64,000 bases of DNA, taken from contig JAHBBC010000003.1 of assembly GCA_019915015.1 (NCBI GenBank), forward strand, positions 1,116,001-1,180,000, written 5' to 3'. Source of the stretch: Auriscalpium vulgare (taxonomy: Eukaryota; Basidiomycota; Agaricomycetes; Russulales; Auriscalpiaceae). This document shows positions 9,842-24,623 of this stretch, piece by piece. The notes below the pieces were generated by a model. That model was given only the letters and a program-made list of their open reading frames with translations, was not told the origin of the DNA and did no database searches. Made by a program: the position numbers and the translations under genes. Numbering within the stretch: position 1 is the stretch's first letter; every line of letters starts with the position of its first letter.

Positions 9842-11575
9842 ATGTCCACCGACGCCCCCGAAGACGTGATCGAGTACGCCGTCGACGCCGGCAACGTGCG
9901 CACCATCCGCCTCACCAACTTCGACCTCGCGGAGCACATCGCCGGCGCCTTCGCGCAGGCCAACCCCTTCATCCCGCCCACCGGCACGCCCGTCCACAAT
10001 CTCCCGAGCGAGCTGCTCGCGCACATCTTCACGCTCGGCGCCGATGCGGAGGAGGACGACGACGACGACGAGGGCGACGACGAGGCAGGGCTCGGCATGA
10101 TGGACATGCTGCAGGACGAGCCGGACAGCGAGGACGGCGGCGACACGCGGCCGCAGCTGCCCTTCCAGGTGCTCGTGTCGCATGTCTGCCGGCGCTGGCG
10201 CGACATCGCCCTGCAGACGCCGACCCTCTGGACGAGCATCGATTTTGCCGAGGGGCCGCCCTTCGAGAAATCCCGGGCGTACATCGAGCGCTCCAAAGAG
10301 TGCCTCCTCGACATCGAGCTGGACTGCACGCTCCCGGACGAGACGAGCATCGACGCCGATGACATCGCCGAGGAAGCTTTCCCCGAGGACGAGGACGCGG
10401 ACGAAGAGCTCGCCACGGCCGCCCCCCGCCCTCCTCGGTCCGGAAAGCCACTCGACGACAAGACAGTCGCGCGCGCGGAGGGCCGCGTGCTGCTCGAGGA
10501 CCTCCCCGCCGTGCGCGACCTCATCATGCCGCACCTCGCGCGCTGGCGCATCTTCGAGCTCATGGTGAACGACTACACCATCATGCACAGCACGCTCTCC
10601 ACGCTCGCGCGCGCGGGCGCCGCCCCGCACCTCGAGGCGCTGCAGCTGTACCACTACGAGGACTCGGAGCAGTACGCCGCGTTCGCGCCGCCGCACCTGA
10701 AGGCCGGGCTGCTGCCGTTCGGCGGGCGCGCGCCGGCGCTCACGCACGTCGCGCTGTGGGGCGTGCACCTCGACTGGGAGCGCTGCGCGTTTCTGGAGGG
10801 CCTGCACGACATCGAGCTCGCGTATCACGCCGTGGACGTGCGCCCGTCGTACGCGGCCTTCACGCGCATCCTCGCGCACTCGCCGCGCCTCGAGACGCTC
10901 ACACTGTGTCTGTCCGGGCCCGGCGGGCAGCCGGACGAGTGGCCGGCGGACGTCGTCGAGCTCCCGTCCGTGGTCACCCTCGTCCTCGCGTTCCACGAGC
11001 TCAGATACATCTCTGAGCTTATGAAGCGCCTGTCCTTCCCCGGCCTCAAGAGCCTCGCGCTGGACTTTGACGACGAGGATTTCTCGTCCTTCCTCACGCA
11101 GCTCGCGGCGCCTGCGCCGGGGCGCGAGACGTCCTTCCTCGCCGGGATCGAGGTGCTCAAAATATCGGGGCTGCACTGCACGCTCGGCGTCCTCGACCGG
11201 TTCTACGCGGCCCTGCCGAATTTGACGACGTTGAGCCTGAACTGCTACCACCTCGACGAGGTCTTCTTCCACAATCTCTTCCCGGCGGGACACACGCTTG
11301 CGCCGGCGTCCAAGGTCCCCCGCCCGGGAGGCGTGTGGCTGCCGCGGTTGGAGACCCTCACGACGTCGGGCATCGACGGCGCGCAGATGCACGAGCTCAT
11401 CGTGGCGCGGCGCGCCAACCCCATCAAGCGGGTGTTCATGGACATGGACGACGACGTGGAGGACGACGACGAGGCGTGGCTGCGAGCCAACGTCGAACAC
11501 TTTGAATACTTCGAAGGCTCGGATGACGAGGATGAGGGACCGGATATCACAGAGTTTGACGAGGATGAGGAGTAG
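9842..11575 (+). CDS. F-box-like protein
   Basis: Single-exon gene of 577 aa from the ATG at 9842; an in-frame ATG at 9764 would add 26 residues of poor quality. An F-box-like motif starts near residue 43 (VHNLPSELLAHIFTLG), is interrupted by an Asp-rich acidic insertion, and resumes with VLVSHVCRRWRDIALQTPTLWTSI, typical of basidiomycete F-box proteins. The rest has Leu-rich periodicity (LEALQLYHYE, LTTLSLNCYHL, LKSLALDFDDED) compatible with leucine-rich repeats that would bind an SCF substrate. The C-terminus is again acidic. Such proteins are strongly expanded in agaricomycetes; the target is unknown. Codon use is extremely GC-rich, producing a 639-codon antisense shadow frame. Confidence 0.8.
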   Translation: MSTDAPEDVIEYAVDAGNVRTIRLTNFDLAEHIAGAFAQANPFIPPTGTPVHNLPSELLAHIFTLGADAEEDDDDDEGDDEAGLGMMDMLQDEPDSEDGGDTRPQLPFQVLVSHVCRRWRDIALQTPTLWTSIDFAEGPPFEKSRAYIERSKECLLDIELDCTLPDETSIDADDIAEEAFPEDEDADEELATAAPRPPRSGKPLDDKTVARAEGRVLLEDLPAVRDLIMPHLARWRIFELMVNDYTIMHSTLSTLARAGAAPHLEALQLYHYEDSEQYAAFAPPHLKAGLLPFGGRAPALTHVALWGVHLDWERCAFLEGLHDIELAYHAVDVRPSYAAFTRILAHSPRLETLTLCLSGPGGQPDEWPADVVELPSVVTLVLAFHELRYISELMKRLSFPGLKSLALDFDDEDFSSFLTQLAAPAPGRETSFLAGIEVLKISGLHCTLGVLDRFYAALPNLTTLSLNCYHLDEVFFHNLFPAGHTLAPASKVPRPGGVWLPRLETLTTSGIDGAQMHELIVARRANPIKRVFMDMDDDVEDDDEAWLRANVEHFEYFEGSDDEDEGPDITEFDEDEE

Positions 11576-11655
11576 GCTGGAGCGATGCCGAGATCTTGGT
11601 TCAAGAACTTGTGTAGTACAAATATAATGTAGCCAATATACGTCCAAGAGCGATG

Positions 11656-12567
11656 TCACGGTCGATACTGAAGCTCGGACACGCCAATCACCATCTCCGG
11701 CAGCTCATCTTCCTCGTACTCCCAATTGCTGTTCACACTCTTCGCCTTGCCCTTCCACGACGTTGAGGAGGCCCCGGGCATATGCGAGCGTCGCGCGTCC
11801 GGCATGGCGATGAGCACAGACACCTGCACAGCGCGCGGCGGCGCATCCTGCGGATGCTCTGGACGCGGACTGCCAGGACTGGTCTCCGCCGGCGGCTCGG
11901 CCGAGGGGCGTGTGCGTAACGGGTTGCGGAACACGCGGCGATACAGGGGCGGAGGTGACGAGTCGGTGAGGCTGGCATCATCATGCAGCGGCCGGGTGAG
12001 GATAGTCTGCGGGGGGTTGTTGGGCGGGGACACAGCTAATGCGGCAACAGGCTAGACACATCGCACCTGAACAAGCTGCCGCTAGGAAAGCTCTGGAGAA
12101 ACGCACCATGATCGAGTCCCAGTCACTCCCACCCGGCGACACGTACGCCTCCCATATCTTGGGCTTTGCGCCAAAGTTGCGCCCCCGCCCGCGAGACGTC
12201 ACGTCATTGGGGGTGATGACACCGGCAAGGATGGCCTCCTCGATGCGTCGGCGGAAGCGCCTTCGGAGGACGAAAGAGCGGAGGATGATGGCCGAGGACA
12301 CGAACAGAAGGAGGAAGAGCGCTGCTAGGAATGTGAAGCTGCGGCAGTGTCAGGACATCTGCAGCAGGCGCAAGCCGGAAGTACAACGGACAGATATAGG
12401 GACGACGAGTTTTTGGTGTTGTCTTTCGGAGTGGCGGACGGGTCTGCGGTGAAGAAGGGCGGGGCTGTGGTGGTGGTTGTGCTATCGGGCGACGGTGTTG
12501 TCGAGGATGGCAAGAACGTCGTCTGGGACGGGCGTAGCGACGCTCGCAGCGATGCAGAGGACGACAT
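11656..12567 (-). CDS. Single-pass membrane protein of unknown function
   Basis: Three exons, 12567-12392, 12338-12107, 12051-11656 (introns 53 and 55 nt), giving 267 aa. The first exon is a Ser/Thr-rich outer segment (about 55 residues, likely O-glycosylated). The splice then creates one strong helix, LFTFLAALFLLLFVSSAII, followed by a basic stop-transfer stretch (LRSFVLRRRFRRR). The cytosolic part has EEAILAGVITPNDVTS, a conserved-looking IWEAYV segment, and VQVSVLIAMP near the end. The topology suggests a type I surface protein or sensor. I do not recognise a named family. It is convergent with the F-box gene, 80 bp away. Confidence 0.72.
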
Positions 12568-12780
12568 TCTGGTGGTCTGAACGACGGAAAGCCCGCGGGC
12601 CTCAGCTTCCGCAGTCTCAGTACCCAGGGCCGTGCCGGGCAGCCGAACGCTCCTCGGTCATTCATTAGTATGTGCCCTAACTGCTCGTCCAAAACGTATG
12701 CTACAAATCTCAACGAACTATCCAACATAGTATTCATCAAAGTAATAAAGAGTGTGCCCAGCAGGTTCCGCCCGCGTCCG

Positions 12781-15272
12781 TCACCAATCGCTCGAAAATT
12801 CGTCCTGCTCGTAAACTGTCTGATACACGTTCAGATGCAACACCGCCAGCTTCGCCAGCCGCTCACTCAGTAGCCGGATCTCCTCGCTCAGCGGCTCAAG
12901 TCCTGTAGCGGTGCCTGTTTTCGTCTCCGGTGTCGATGTCCCCGGCGACGGCGGCAGTGGGACAATGTTGCCCCGGATGAGCACCGTCTCCACGAGGGTC
13001 TTAAACACCGCATTGCGGACGCGATCCCGCATCAACGACCCCAGCGGCGAATCCATGCGAAGATGTTTATCGCTCCAGCTCTCGGCCAGCTTGAGAAGTT
13101 GCGGCTCAGGCGCCGACGGGGAGTTTGGCCCACCTCTCGACCTCAGCGTCCGACGTCGAGTATCCGAAGCGCGCGAAGTGACCTGTAACACCACCGACTG
13201 AATCCCGCTCGCCCACTCCTCCATGTCCTTGTCTTCACTCTGTGAGGGCTTGATCGTCGTTGACGACGGCGGTCGCACCGGCAGAAAGCATCGGCCGAGA
13301 TGGCGGGGCCCGACTTCGTAGATTTCGTCCTTGAGATTTTGCATATCTGTCTCCTCCAACGTTATCTCGCGTCGAGGAGAAGGAGTCTCGGCTGATGAAA
13401 ACACGAGTTGCCGATAGAGCATCAGGAACATATAGAGGGTGGTCAGATCTGCGGAATCCTTGCTCAGCTGGATAAGGCGGGAATGGTCCAGATATAAGGT
13501 CTCCGGATAGTTTGGAAGCTGAGGCACAATGGTGGGAAACGCCAGATGAGAGGGAGCGGTAGTTGTGATAACCGGAGAAGAAAGAGGAACGGGCGAGGGA
13601 GGATTGAAGACCAGATCGATCAGTCCCCTGAGCGCCGACAGTATTATGCGTGTGCGTTTTCCCAGCGTCTTGAATGGCATTGATCGTGAAGGATACGTGA
13701 GCTCATAATGAGAGGCTTCCAGCCGGCGATGCGCCGAAACAAGCCACTGCTGTGTCACGAGCGGGGGTCGGCCCTGCTCGTGCTCCCTGAACATCCGCAG
13801 CTCAAACTCAGGTGATGTGTGTATGATGTGGGGTCGGAGGGTCTGCATCTGATGGTTTGCAATATCCTACCAGTCAATCAATATCAACACCGCATATCGC
13901 ACCTCAGTCGGCCGAGAGAAGGCTCACCAGCTTCATGAGTTCGAGTATCTCGAAGCAATCTCGGATAGCGCTGATGGCGTCAGATTTTCCTCCTCCGCCA
14001 CCGGGAGAACATCGCTCGGCTTTTTGCACCATCGCATCGACCGCCTGATCGCGCATGGGAGCGCAATGGGACTTGAGAACCTCGCCGACGACCTTGAAAG
14101 TGCTCGAAGGATCGTAGAGTCCGTGCTTCATTTCCTGTTCGATCAGCTCGGCGTCCAGCACCGCACGCAATTTCTGAACTTGTTCCGAGTGCTGCTTGAC
14201 GCGCTGCTGGTAGCTGACATTAGCGCCTTGGATGTGTGACCCGGCCGCAGTCTGGGGCCGGATGATGGACAGCAATACGACCAAGAGCTCCTTCAAAAGA
14301 GACTTGATCCGTGACGGCATCCGGAGGGTCAGCCGCCGGCGAAGCGGGAGGCAGGCGATGACGGGATCTACGGGCGGTGTCGGCAAACGCTTGCAGACGC
14401 AGACGACGGTGTGTGGGCGGCCGTGAATGTCAAACGTGACACAGGTGCAACCTGTCTCAAGTTCGTGTGCAACAGCGCGCCAGTAGGTCTCGGCCTGGTC
14501 GCGTTTCCGGCGACTAGCGGCAGCGCGAAACTGGAGGCCCGAGTCGAAGAGAAAGTCGTGTCCTAAGCAAGGGTGAGCGGGCGTGACCGAGGTTATGGAG
14601 AGAGAGCGACGCACGCAGCTGGGGGTTGCGCATGATGGCGTCCAGGTCGAGCTCCTTGAGCGTGTCTTTGTTGACTGGGGGATGGCGAACGGGTATATGT
14701 GGGGAACAGGGATCAATTGGGATAACAACGCGGGCCGAAGACGAAGCGAGACTATCGGGGGACACGGGGGAAGCGGGTGGCACGTCGAGGTCGCCGGCGG
14801 GGGAGCCCACGGGTTGCGGCAAGGGTGCAACGAGGCGCGTATCGCCGGAGCGCGAGGTCACCCAGCGCCAGCTGCCCTGGAGCATCTGGAGGGCGGTGAC
14901 GAGCTCCTGGGTGCGCTTGGATGTTGCGGCACGCTTGTGTGGTCTGGAGGGAGCGGGGGTGGTGTCCACGCGGGGGCGTTTTGGGCGCGAGGGACTGTCT
15001 GGGCGGGACGGGGAGGGCGGGAAAGTGGCGGGGAGTGCTGTGGACGGGGTGAGGGGGGATGCGGGGAGGGTGAGGGCATTATATGGCCAGACGGGGACGT
15101 GCTGGGATGTCTGCACGGTGAGGTGGGGGGCGGCGGTGGGCGGGTCGTTGAGCTTGGAGGGGATCTGTGTGTCCTGGGGCTCTGGGGCGGCGGGGTCGTT
15201 GACGTCGCAGTCGTCCGAGTCAGCCTTGCGCTTGCGGGCGAGGGGGAGGGGCTCATGGGCGATGTCGTCCAT
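12781..15272 (-). CDS. TCP11/SOK1-like protein
   Basis: Member of the T-complex protein 11 family, whose yeast relative SOK1 acts in cAMP/PKA-related signalling. Exons: 15272-14615, 14562-13928, 13866-12781, giving 792 aa. The N-terminal 200 residues are Pro/Ser-rich with basic clusters (KRPRVD) that may be nuclear signals. The family core begins at the splice giving IMRNPQLRHDFLFDSGLQFR, continues with QAETYWRAVAHELETGCTC, SHCAPMRDQAVDAMV, FEILELMKLDIANHQMQTL and FKTLGKRTRIILSALRGL, and ends with LLSERLAKLAVLHLNVYQTVY. The start at 15272 (MDDIAHEPLPL) is the first ATG of a codon-biased stretch. The molecular activity of the family is not well defined. Confidence 0.85.
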
Positions 15273-15822
15273 GGGAGGGAGGGAGGGTCGGGGGAGGAGG
15301 AGGAGGGGCAGGCGGGGGGTGGGTATAAGTAAGTCGCAAACACATGGCCCGCGTCCGGCGCATTCCCCACGAGGTCGCTTCCGCTTTGCAGCTCTCTGTT
15401 CAGCCGCAACCATCACGGCCTTTGTCTCGCCGCCTTGCTGCAGCTGCACCCCGGGCCATCGCCGCCCACACACCCTTTTGCGTCTGCAGTAGAGTAGACC
15501 CCTGATGCCATCGCCGGGCTGGCCACACACATCAATCAGCTCGCATCAATCCTCGCGCTGCTACCGCGCCGTTGTCTCCGTGGTGTCTCTGCAGCACCTC
15601 GGCTTGCCCTCGGCTTGCCCTCCGCCCTAAGACCCTGGCCGTCACCCGCGTATAGCCACGCGCAGACGTGCCACAATCCTGCCACCCGGCGTTTCACCAC
15701 ACTGCAGCCCCTGCAGCCCGGTCAGGCCACCGTCGTAAGCGCCACCGTCGCAAGCTATCATGACACTGCAAGGCGTTTACCGCAGAAACCTAGACGACGA
15801 CAGGCGACGACCTTGTTGTTAC
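15273..15822. other. Intergenic region upstream of the TCP11-like gene
   Basis: About 550 bp between the TCP11-like start and the V-ATPase subunit B stop, both on the minus strand. It should contain the TCP11-like promoter and leader. I see only short frames without family resemblance. Confidence 0.55.
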
Positions 15823-17862
<2,040 letters not shown>

Positions 17863-18099
17863 TGTATGGAGACAACTTGCTGAGAAACAACGTGTGCAGG
17901 TCGGGTTGTCACAGTGCCAGGGCAGAAATAGTGAATCGACGGTGAAGGAGCGCAGCGGCTCGGGTCTGGCCCGCGTATGCGCTGCTTTCCCACGGATACT
18001 GTACATATGTCACGGTATCTACTGCATCACTTACTTACTGCTACCGTTCACTACATGCTACAGTGACAGCAGCAGCTACACGTTCTGCATTCAAGGGAA

Positions 18100-21000
18100 T
18101 CACAAGAGCATCTGCACAATCTCCCGTGTCGCAGCCTCGGCATTATTCGTGAGCCTGCCCAGTCGTCGGTCAGACGATCCGATAAACTACGAGAGGCACT
18201 GACCATTCCGTCTCCAACAGCACTTCCTCGCAATCATCCGTGTCTCGTCCAATGTCCCGGCTCTGGAGGACAAGATAAAGGTACTCCGCGGTTGCAGCTC
18301 TGACCTATTGATCATCGTTAGCACACGCTCCGATGCCTAAAATCTCAAGCGACCGACCCTCGGGAAATGGTGCGAGAGAAAATCAGAAAGGCGTGGCACG
18401 CACGAGTCGTGAAGCTGAGGGACACTGAGCAGATTGACCACGCTACTCGGAGAAGCGGTTACTCCAGCTGACAATTGGGCGGAGGAAAGAAGACGTACAC
18501 TTTCATACATTCTTGTATTCTCTGCACACTTTTCAACTTCGACACGCCTCTGGAGGCGACGGAGAGCAGCGTCTGCAATCTGCACGATCACGGGTACACA
18601 CATGGTGATTGCATTTAGCGGGGAGGCTCACGCTTTGATCCCAGCCTCGTCCTCAGCTAGATTTTGGAGTGCGTCGGCTTCAAGCAGGAGGTTGAACAGC
18701 TGCAACACAGGGATGACCTTGCTGTTGAGACCCAGTTGACTTTTCGCTTGGTCTACTGCGAATTCGACAAATGCGACCATATCATAGGCAGCACCGTCTG
18801 GCGATGACACGGGAAGCGAAAGAACGAACGCAATTAAGCTGTTCGTCACAGGAAGTTGCTGTCAGAACGAGTGAGTAACAAAGATACAAAGTTGACGTCT
18901 GGTACTCACAGTACTATGCGTCTTGCTTCCGGTGCTCATCAACAATCCCAGGAAAATGTGAGATCGGTACTCCGGTATTTGGAGCAGGCGCACAGCCTTC
19001 GGAAAGAGCCATGAACTGTCCTGCCATCCCACCGGGATCGGCTCACTGCGCCCAGGTGAACATGTATTCCACATTCCAATGCTGAGAGCGCCAACCTCAG
19101 GAACAGTGATTGAAAGAGCGATTGCCCTCGGATGCACCACTGCTCTGCATCGGGAGTGGACGGGAGTGGGCTCGTCAGGAGACGCAGAAACTGCTCTCCA
19201 GCTTCCTGCCGGACGTTGTCCAAGCGTTCCACACCCTGCTTGAGCATCCCCGCGATGGCAGCATGATACTTGTCACTGGGGAGATAATCTGTAAAATTGG
19301 GAAGGAAGGCTGAACGAGAGAACAACGTCAGGGAAAACACCGCCAGTCCTCGAATGCATGCGATGCGAATCCAGGAGCCGACGTCTCCACGCTCATCAAT
19401 AGTGTAATCCTCCAGTCCGGAGATCAAAGAGTCGTACATTGCACGTACTTGAGCCGTGTTTAAGTCTGCAGACGAGGTCAAACCAACGCAAAGAGCAAGC
19501 ACAAAGGTATCTTACGATCATGTAGCACTGGTGCAAGTGTAGTCATGATGTTAGACATGGAAGAGAAGCAATTGCGGCGTGCTTCAACATTTTCCATCCT
19601 CAAGGAAGACTGGAGAGAAGAGTGAGTGTGGGGGTGAAAAAAAAGCATGACGGTCTCTACCCCACTGTCAACGGACTCTAGAAGGCAACGAACGACTTCT
19701 GGGAGACCATGATGGTGAGCAGTATAGTCGAGCTCGCCCAGAACATGTGCCAAGCTCTCCTGATGCGATGGGCTTCCGGACCGAAAGTCTCGAATCAACG
19801 TGCTGGGTAAACATGTAAGTTCTCGGTGGAGTGATATCAGAGGAGTACCCATCTGTCGACTAAGAGTACACAGTCCGTGAGCCGACTGACCACTGCTATC
19901 GCGGTTGCGGCCGCCTTTTGAACTGAACTGTCACGGTGCTTCAAGCCTAGGTCCACGATCCGGCGCCAAACAGGTCCCTTTGGCAGCTGCCTTTGACTCT
20001 TTTTGCCGGGCTGTTCGGTAGGTTTAAGGCTCTACTCGTTTCGGGAAAAAAAGAGACGTACATCAGTCTCCTCCATCCTCGGCATGTCGTGTTTGGTATC
20101 CAATAGAATTTGGTCAAGCGAGATACTGCTTGCGATGAGATGACAAGCGGCGGTAGTCACCATCGCATGTCGCGGGGAGCTAAGCACGTCAAACGGAACA
20201 TCTGCCAGGAAAGAGAATATCTAGGAACAACCGTGAGCTGAGCATCTCTCAATCGAACCTTCAACTGAAGATGCTCACCTCCCGTCTTGGCTCCTCCAGC
20301 TCGCCGGAGTGCGGTGATGCCGAAAACGCGTATGCCAGCTCGGTGAGTGCAAGGAGCCCTCCGTGGATGTCATTTGTGTCCGGCATCTTCAGCAACTCGC
20401 GCTATAGAAGCGAATGATGAGCGCCGGTGTTGTCGTGTCACTCGGGAAGGCTCACAGCGCGGTAGGCATACTTGCGACCTAGAATGACGAGATCTAGCTC
20501 GCAGATCTTGCGAAGCGATTGCGCTGCAAGCTCTCGCATAGAAGGGTCCCAATGGCGTAGGGTCACCGCGACCAAGTGATCAAGTAAGAACGGCTGATAC
20601 TCCATGTGCCTACTTGCTGTCAACCCAGTGCTGACTCACGACATGACGGGCGACTTACTCTGCTACTTGGGGAGCCGCGATCAGAAAGGCATTTTTCCGT
20701 ACGCCGATAGCGAAGAAGTCAGTCTTGCCAAGTACATCTATTCCATGAGGAAAGACACCCTGCCTCGTGGAACGTTATCAGTTGTTACCGATCAGACTTC
20801 TCAAAAGATCACACACCGTGCGCCCGACGAACTCCTGGAATGCTGCGCTCACAGCGCGACGCACATGGACCTCTCGGTCGTAAACCGAGATCGTGACCAG
20901 TCTGGCCGCAAGATCCCCAGCGAATGGCTGAATCTGAGCGGTGGAGTAAGTCCTCGCTAAAGACCAGAGAATATAGGCCGCGGCGTCCCGAACGCTGGAG

Positions 21001-22704
21001 CCAATGGAGTGAGCGCCTTTCCGTATGTCGAAGTAGAGGGCCTAGAGCATGATCAGAGATGAGAGACGCAGTAGACAAGCAACGTACCTTCGAAACCCAG
21101 CCGACGAGATCAGGCAACTTTTCAACTTCAATCAAACCCCGACGAGTCAGCTCTGCACAAGCAAGGCAAGCCCCATGCCATGTGCTCTCCGCTACAGATG
21201 GCATGTCATAGAGAGAGGCCACCCCAAGAGAGTGGATAGAGAACAAGCCCATGACGGTATCAACGACTTGACTTGTGAATTCAGGCGAGAGACGTTCGCA
21301 GACACGAGCAACGCCTTTTGCCGCAGACCACCTCACTATCGTGTCCTGTAGTCCCAATGTTAAGGAGCTACCAAGAAGAATACTTCGGGCGCGCCTACTC
21401 TGTCTTCTAATGCTTGAAAAATATCCTGTAGGCTTGTTTCAATCTCTTCTGGAACGTCGTCTTCATCGTCCGCATCGTCTTGAATGCCATTGCCGTGGTC
21501 GCTTGATAGGACACGGCCTTCTGCACGTCAATCGAAAGATTCAGTATGAAAATGGCCCGGCGTACCTTTGGGTTGCTTGACTCGAGCCCTTGCCGGGAGG
21601 AGACGCAAAGCGGTACGGGACAGGAGCTTCATTCGCAACTTCCGGACAACAGTATTCGCCATAAGTACTGAGTTGCGCTCTACCGAGCGGGTGATTTGAA
21701 AGATCGTGGGTATATGGAGTTTGAGAGTGTCTTGGGGACAGGTCTTCACGACTTCATAAGTTGTTTGCAGAAAGCCGAGCGCCTTGACGCCATATTAGCC
21801 CAGTCAAATGAGCGCACTGAGAATGTTTTACCTCAAATATATCCTTGTCTTCCTCGATGGTCGACAAAGACCAATGTAAAAATTCCGATAAACGCGCCCG
21901 TGTGTCCTTCCTGCCACACTCAACGTCAGTAACAACAGAAAGGCACCAGGCGACCCTACTACCTCACGTAGAAGCGTGCCAGCAGGACCGCCGCGCTTTC
22001 ACGGTTGAGACCTGATTTGACTAGGTTCCTCCTTCCGGCTGTCTCGATTGCAGCAGCGGTGCGACCGGCATGGCCATCTTCGTCAAATTGACTGAGGTCG
22101 AACGGTATCATGCATATCAGAGAAACCCAAAGCAACACCGCGTAATGCAAAGGCCATAGATAATTAAGGTGGGGATCTTGTTCAACAACCCCGATGTAGT
22201 CCAGCGCAATAGAAAGGTCACTGATCTCGTGAGGAAAGAATCTTGCTGCGGGAGTTGTCAGCAGTCATATCAGCTTGCAGCGAGCCGGACTAACTAATAG
22301 TTTTATAGCCTCTGAATTTGATGTAGTTCAACAAGAGCTGAGAGAGCTGGGCGATGTTCTCCTTCGGTCCTAAACCCATTTGATTGCTGACGGCGTCCAC
22401 GGCGTGCGACTTCAGTTTCTCCACGATCGGGGTTACCAGCGTCTCCAGAAACGGGTCCAGCAAATAAGGTTGCTCCTGGTATCCTGCAAGCTAATATCCG
22501 AGAGAGCCACAGATGAGCAAATCAGAGAGAGGACATAGGCCAACATACAATGATAGAGAGCCTCTGGCTCGCGAGGCTGATTCGCGACCTCTCTTCCGAT
22601 GTAGGATGGGACCTCAAGTCAACTGAGAGCATCTGCTGCTGAAGTTCCATGAACTCAGCATAGTGCTCAAACCTCGACAACACTTTGTCATTGGGTTCTT
22701 CCAT
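18100..22704 (-). CDS. TBCD: Tubulin-folding cofactor D
   Basis: HEAT-repeat protein that captures beta-tubulin and helps assemble the alpha/beta heterodimer (yeast Cin1, fission yeast Alp1). Start ATG at 22704 (MEEPNDKVLSRF). The gene is broken into perhaps 15 exons by short introns that I did not all fix. The clearest blocks, read from the minus strand, are the 22300-22490 segment (LLDPFLETLV, NQMGLGPKENIAQLSQLL), 21900-22260, 21530-21760, and about 20950-21370 with DTIVRWSAAKGVARVCERL, VVDTVMGLFSIHS and STWHGACLACAELTRRGL. Next is SIGSSVRDAAAYILWSLAR, and near the end VRAATAEYLYLVLQSRDIG followed by CEEVLLETEW. The last exon and stop (18100-18102) are uncertain; reading through without the last intron would stop a little earlier. 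Confidence 0.87.
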
Positions 22705-23026
22705 GAGGATCTTGACGGGACGCAAACTTGAAGAGAGTGGTCGCAGCGCGAGTCACAGGTATCCTACGGCCGGTGCGGCATATCCGGACCCCGAAAACCG
22801 ACTCTGGAGTCTATCGCGACTCAGTCCGAAGACCGACCCCGGCGGTCCATCCACTTTTCTTGTTCGTATTCAACTCTTCTGCTCGACGCTGGCACTGGTG
22901 ATTGCTCATCAATCATTGCAGGCGTCATTCTGCCGATTATCTACGACAGAAAACATACGTGACACGGCTCCCAATCACGTACAGCAAGAACACCCGCTTC
23001 GATCCTCTTTGCACAATCTGCGACTA
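22705..23026. promoter_or_regulatory. Bidirectional promoter region between cofactor D and BUD22
   Basis: 322 bp between two outward-facing start codons. No gene is visible inside. It should hold both promoters; no motif stands out clearly enough to name. Confidence 0.55.
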
Positions 23027-24514
23027 ATGGCGGATTCCAAACCCAAAAATAGAGGGACGAAAAGGAAACACAAATTCGGGGAGGTGAGCTGCTTGCCTCA
23101 TGGTGCGTTTTCATGAGTCTGACCGTTAGCAGGAGGCTGAGGACTTGACGGACAGGCTCGCCGCAGAGTTTGTCCGTCTACACCTGTGGTGTTCCGGAGA
23201 GTGCGCTGACGAACTGTCCTCGCTAAGTTCCAGGGTTTGAAGGAAGTCAAGAGGGCTGCGAAGAAGGCGAAGGCGTTCGAGACACAGCGGTTGGTGAAGA
23301 GGTTGAAAGCCGCCAGGTGCGTACCCCTGTGCAGGCTGCGTCCCTTGCTCAACCATCAGCTACAGTCAAGGATCAGTTGGCGGTAACGAGATGGAGCAGA
23401 TAGAACCGCAGCTATCCAGCCTTAAGGTCTGTAAGGATACGGAGGCGTCATCGACATGGTCACCTGATTTCAGTTACACAGCGAATGGACCATGACCGGA
23501 TTGCTGTGATGGCTCTAAAGAACAAGCTGAAGAAGGACAAGGTGCTGTCAAAGAGCCCGAACATTGGTTTGGCCACGCCCAATGAACTGTCTCTTGCGGC
23601 GCTGTCTCCTTCGACGGGACCTGATGCCCAGGTGGAAGGTCGCGTGCTCAGTTCGAAGGCGTTATCCTCAGCAGTCAACACCGTCATCTCCACGCTAAGG
23701 TCTCTCCTCCGGCCGCAGTCACTACCTCTTGACATCTCAATTGACTCAAGTCCGCCGCCGAAGCAAAAACGCAAGCTCTCGCCTGTCATGACTTCTGAGA
23801 AGCTTACTTCGGGTGGCCATCCCGCCGAGCCCAGCCGTCACAGCGACGACGATGGATGGGAATCTGGAACAGTCGACGGGGGATCACATAGCAGTGCAGA
23901 TGATGGGTCAACCGCTGGGGAGTCAGGGTCTGAGGTTACTGAACCCTCAGCGCGTAAGTCTGTGATACCACCGTCCATCTCCTCAACTTCGAAACGGGCG
24001 CCCTCTGCGCCGACGACCGCCGGGTCGCAATCGACATTCCTTCCCTCTCTATCGCACGGATTCATTCGCGGAGACTCCGACTCAGATTGGAGTGATGGGG
24101 AGGCGGCAATAGCAGATGTCAAGACGAAGAATCGCAGAGGTCAAAGGGCACGACGAGCGTGAGTCGCTCTGTATCTGGCCGGACGGCCGCTTGCTGAACA
24201 GGATCCACAGCATCTGGGAGAAGAAATACGGGCGGGGCGCAAAGCACTTGAATGTGGAACACGCATCTACAAGTCGTGCTCCAGAACAGCACGGTGGGCC
24301 TCGAGTCACGCGTGCTGTTGGGCGATCCACGTCACACTCTGAGCATCGACCGCCGGACAACCTCGCGCCGCCTCGTAAAGACGATCTGCAGAAGAGTAAC
24401 AAAGATATTGAACGGCCCTTGCATCCTTCTTGGGAGGCTAAAAGGAAGCTCAAAGAGCGGGAGAGCGGGGCCATCATCGCATCACAGAACACTCGAGTAG
24501 TCTTCAATGATTGA
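23027..24514 (+). CDS. BUD22: BUD22-like ribosome-biogenesis protein
   Basis: Nucleolar protein of the Bud22/SRFBP1 family, needed for 18S rRNA processing and small-subunit assembly. Proposed exons: 23027-23083, 23133-23171, 23234-23316, 23360-23426, 23482-24158, 24211-24514, giving 408 aa in a consistent frame. The second and fifth exon edges are the least certain. Family features: a lysine-rich N-terminus, GLKEVKRAAKKAKAFETQRL, LDHD-like RMDHDRIAVMALKNKLKKD, a long acidic/Ser middle (SDSDWSDGEAA), the spliced RRGQRARRAIWEKKYGRGA, and the C-terminal HPSWEAKRKLKERESGAII. It is divergent from tubulin cofactor D. Family assignment is good; the local role is inferred. Confidence 0.85.
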
Positions 24515-24623
24515 AAGTAGTCAATCCAATTGATCGAACTTTTGGTCTATTTAGACTTGTTTGAGAGGTTGTGTACCGCCGTAAGGAACGATTGTCTTCC
24601 GCGCAAGGTCGGCAACGGAGACT

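Noticed and set aside
9740..11659. 639-codon open frame antisense to the F-box gene (similar long antisense frames at 2092-3528 and 4104-5651)
   Set aside because: They mirror GC-rich codon bias of the true genes, give low-complexity Arg/Ala/Gly-rich proteins and show no family motifs.
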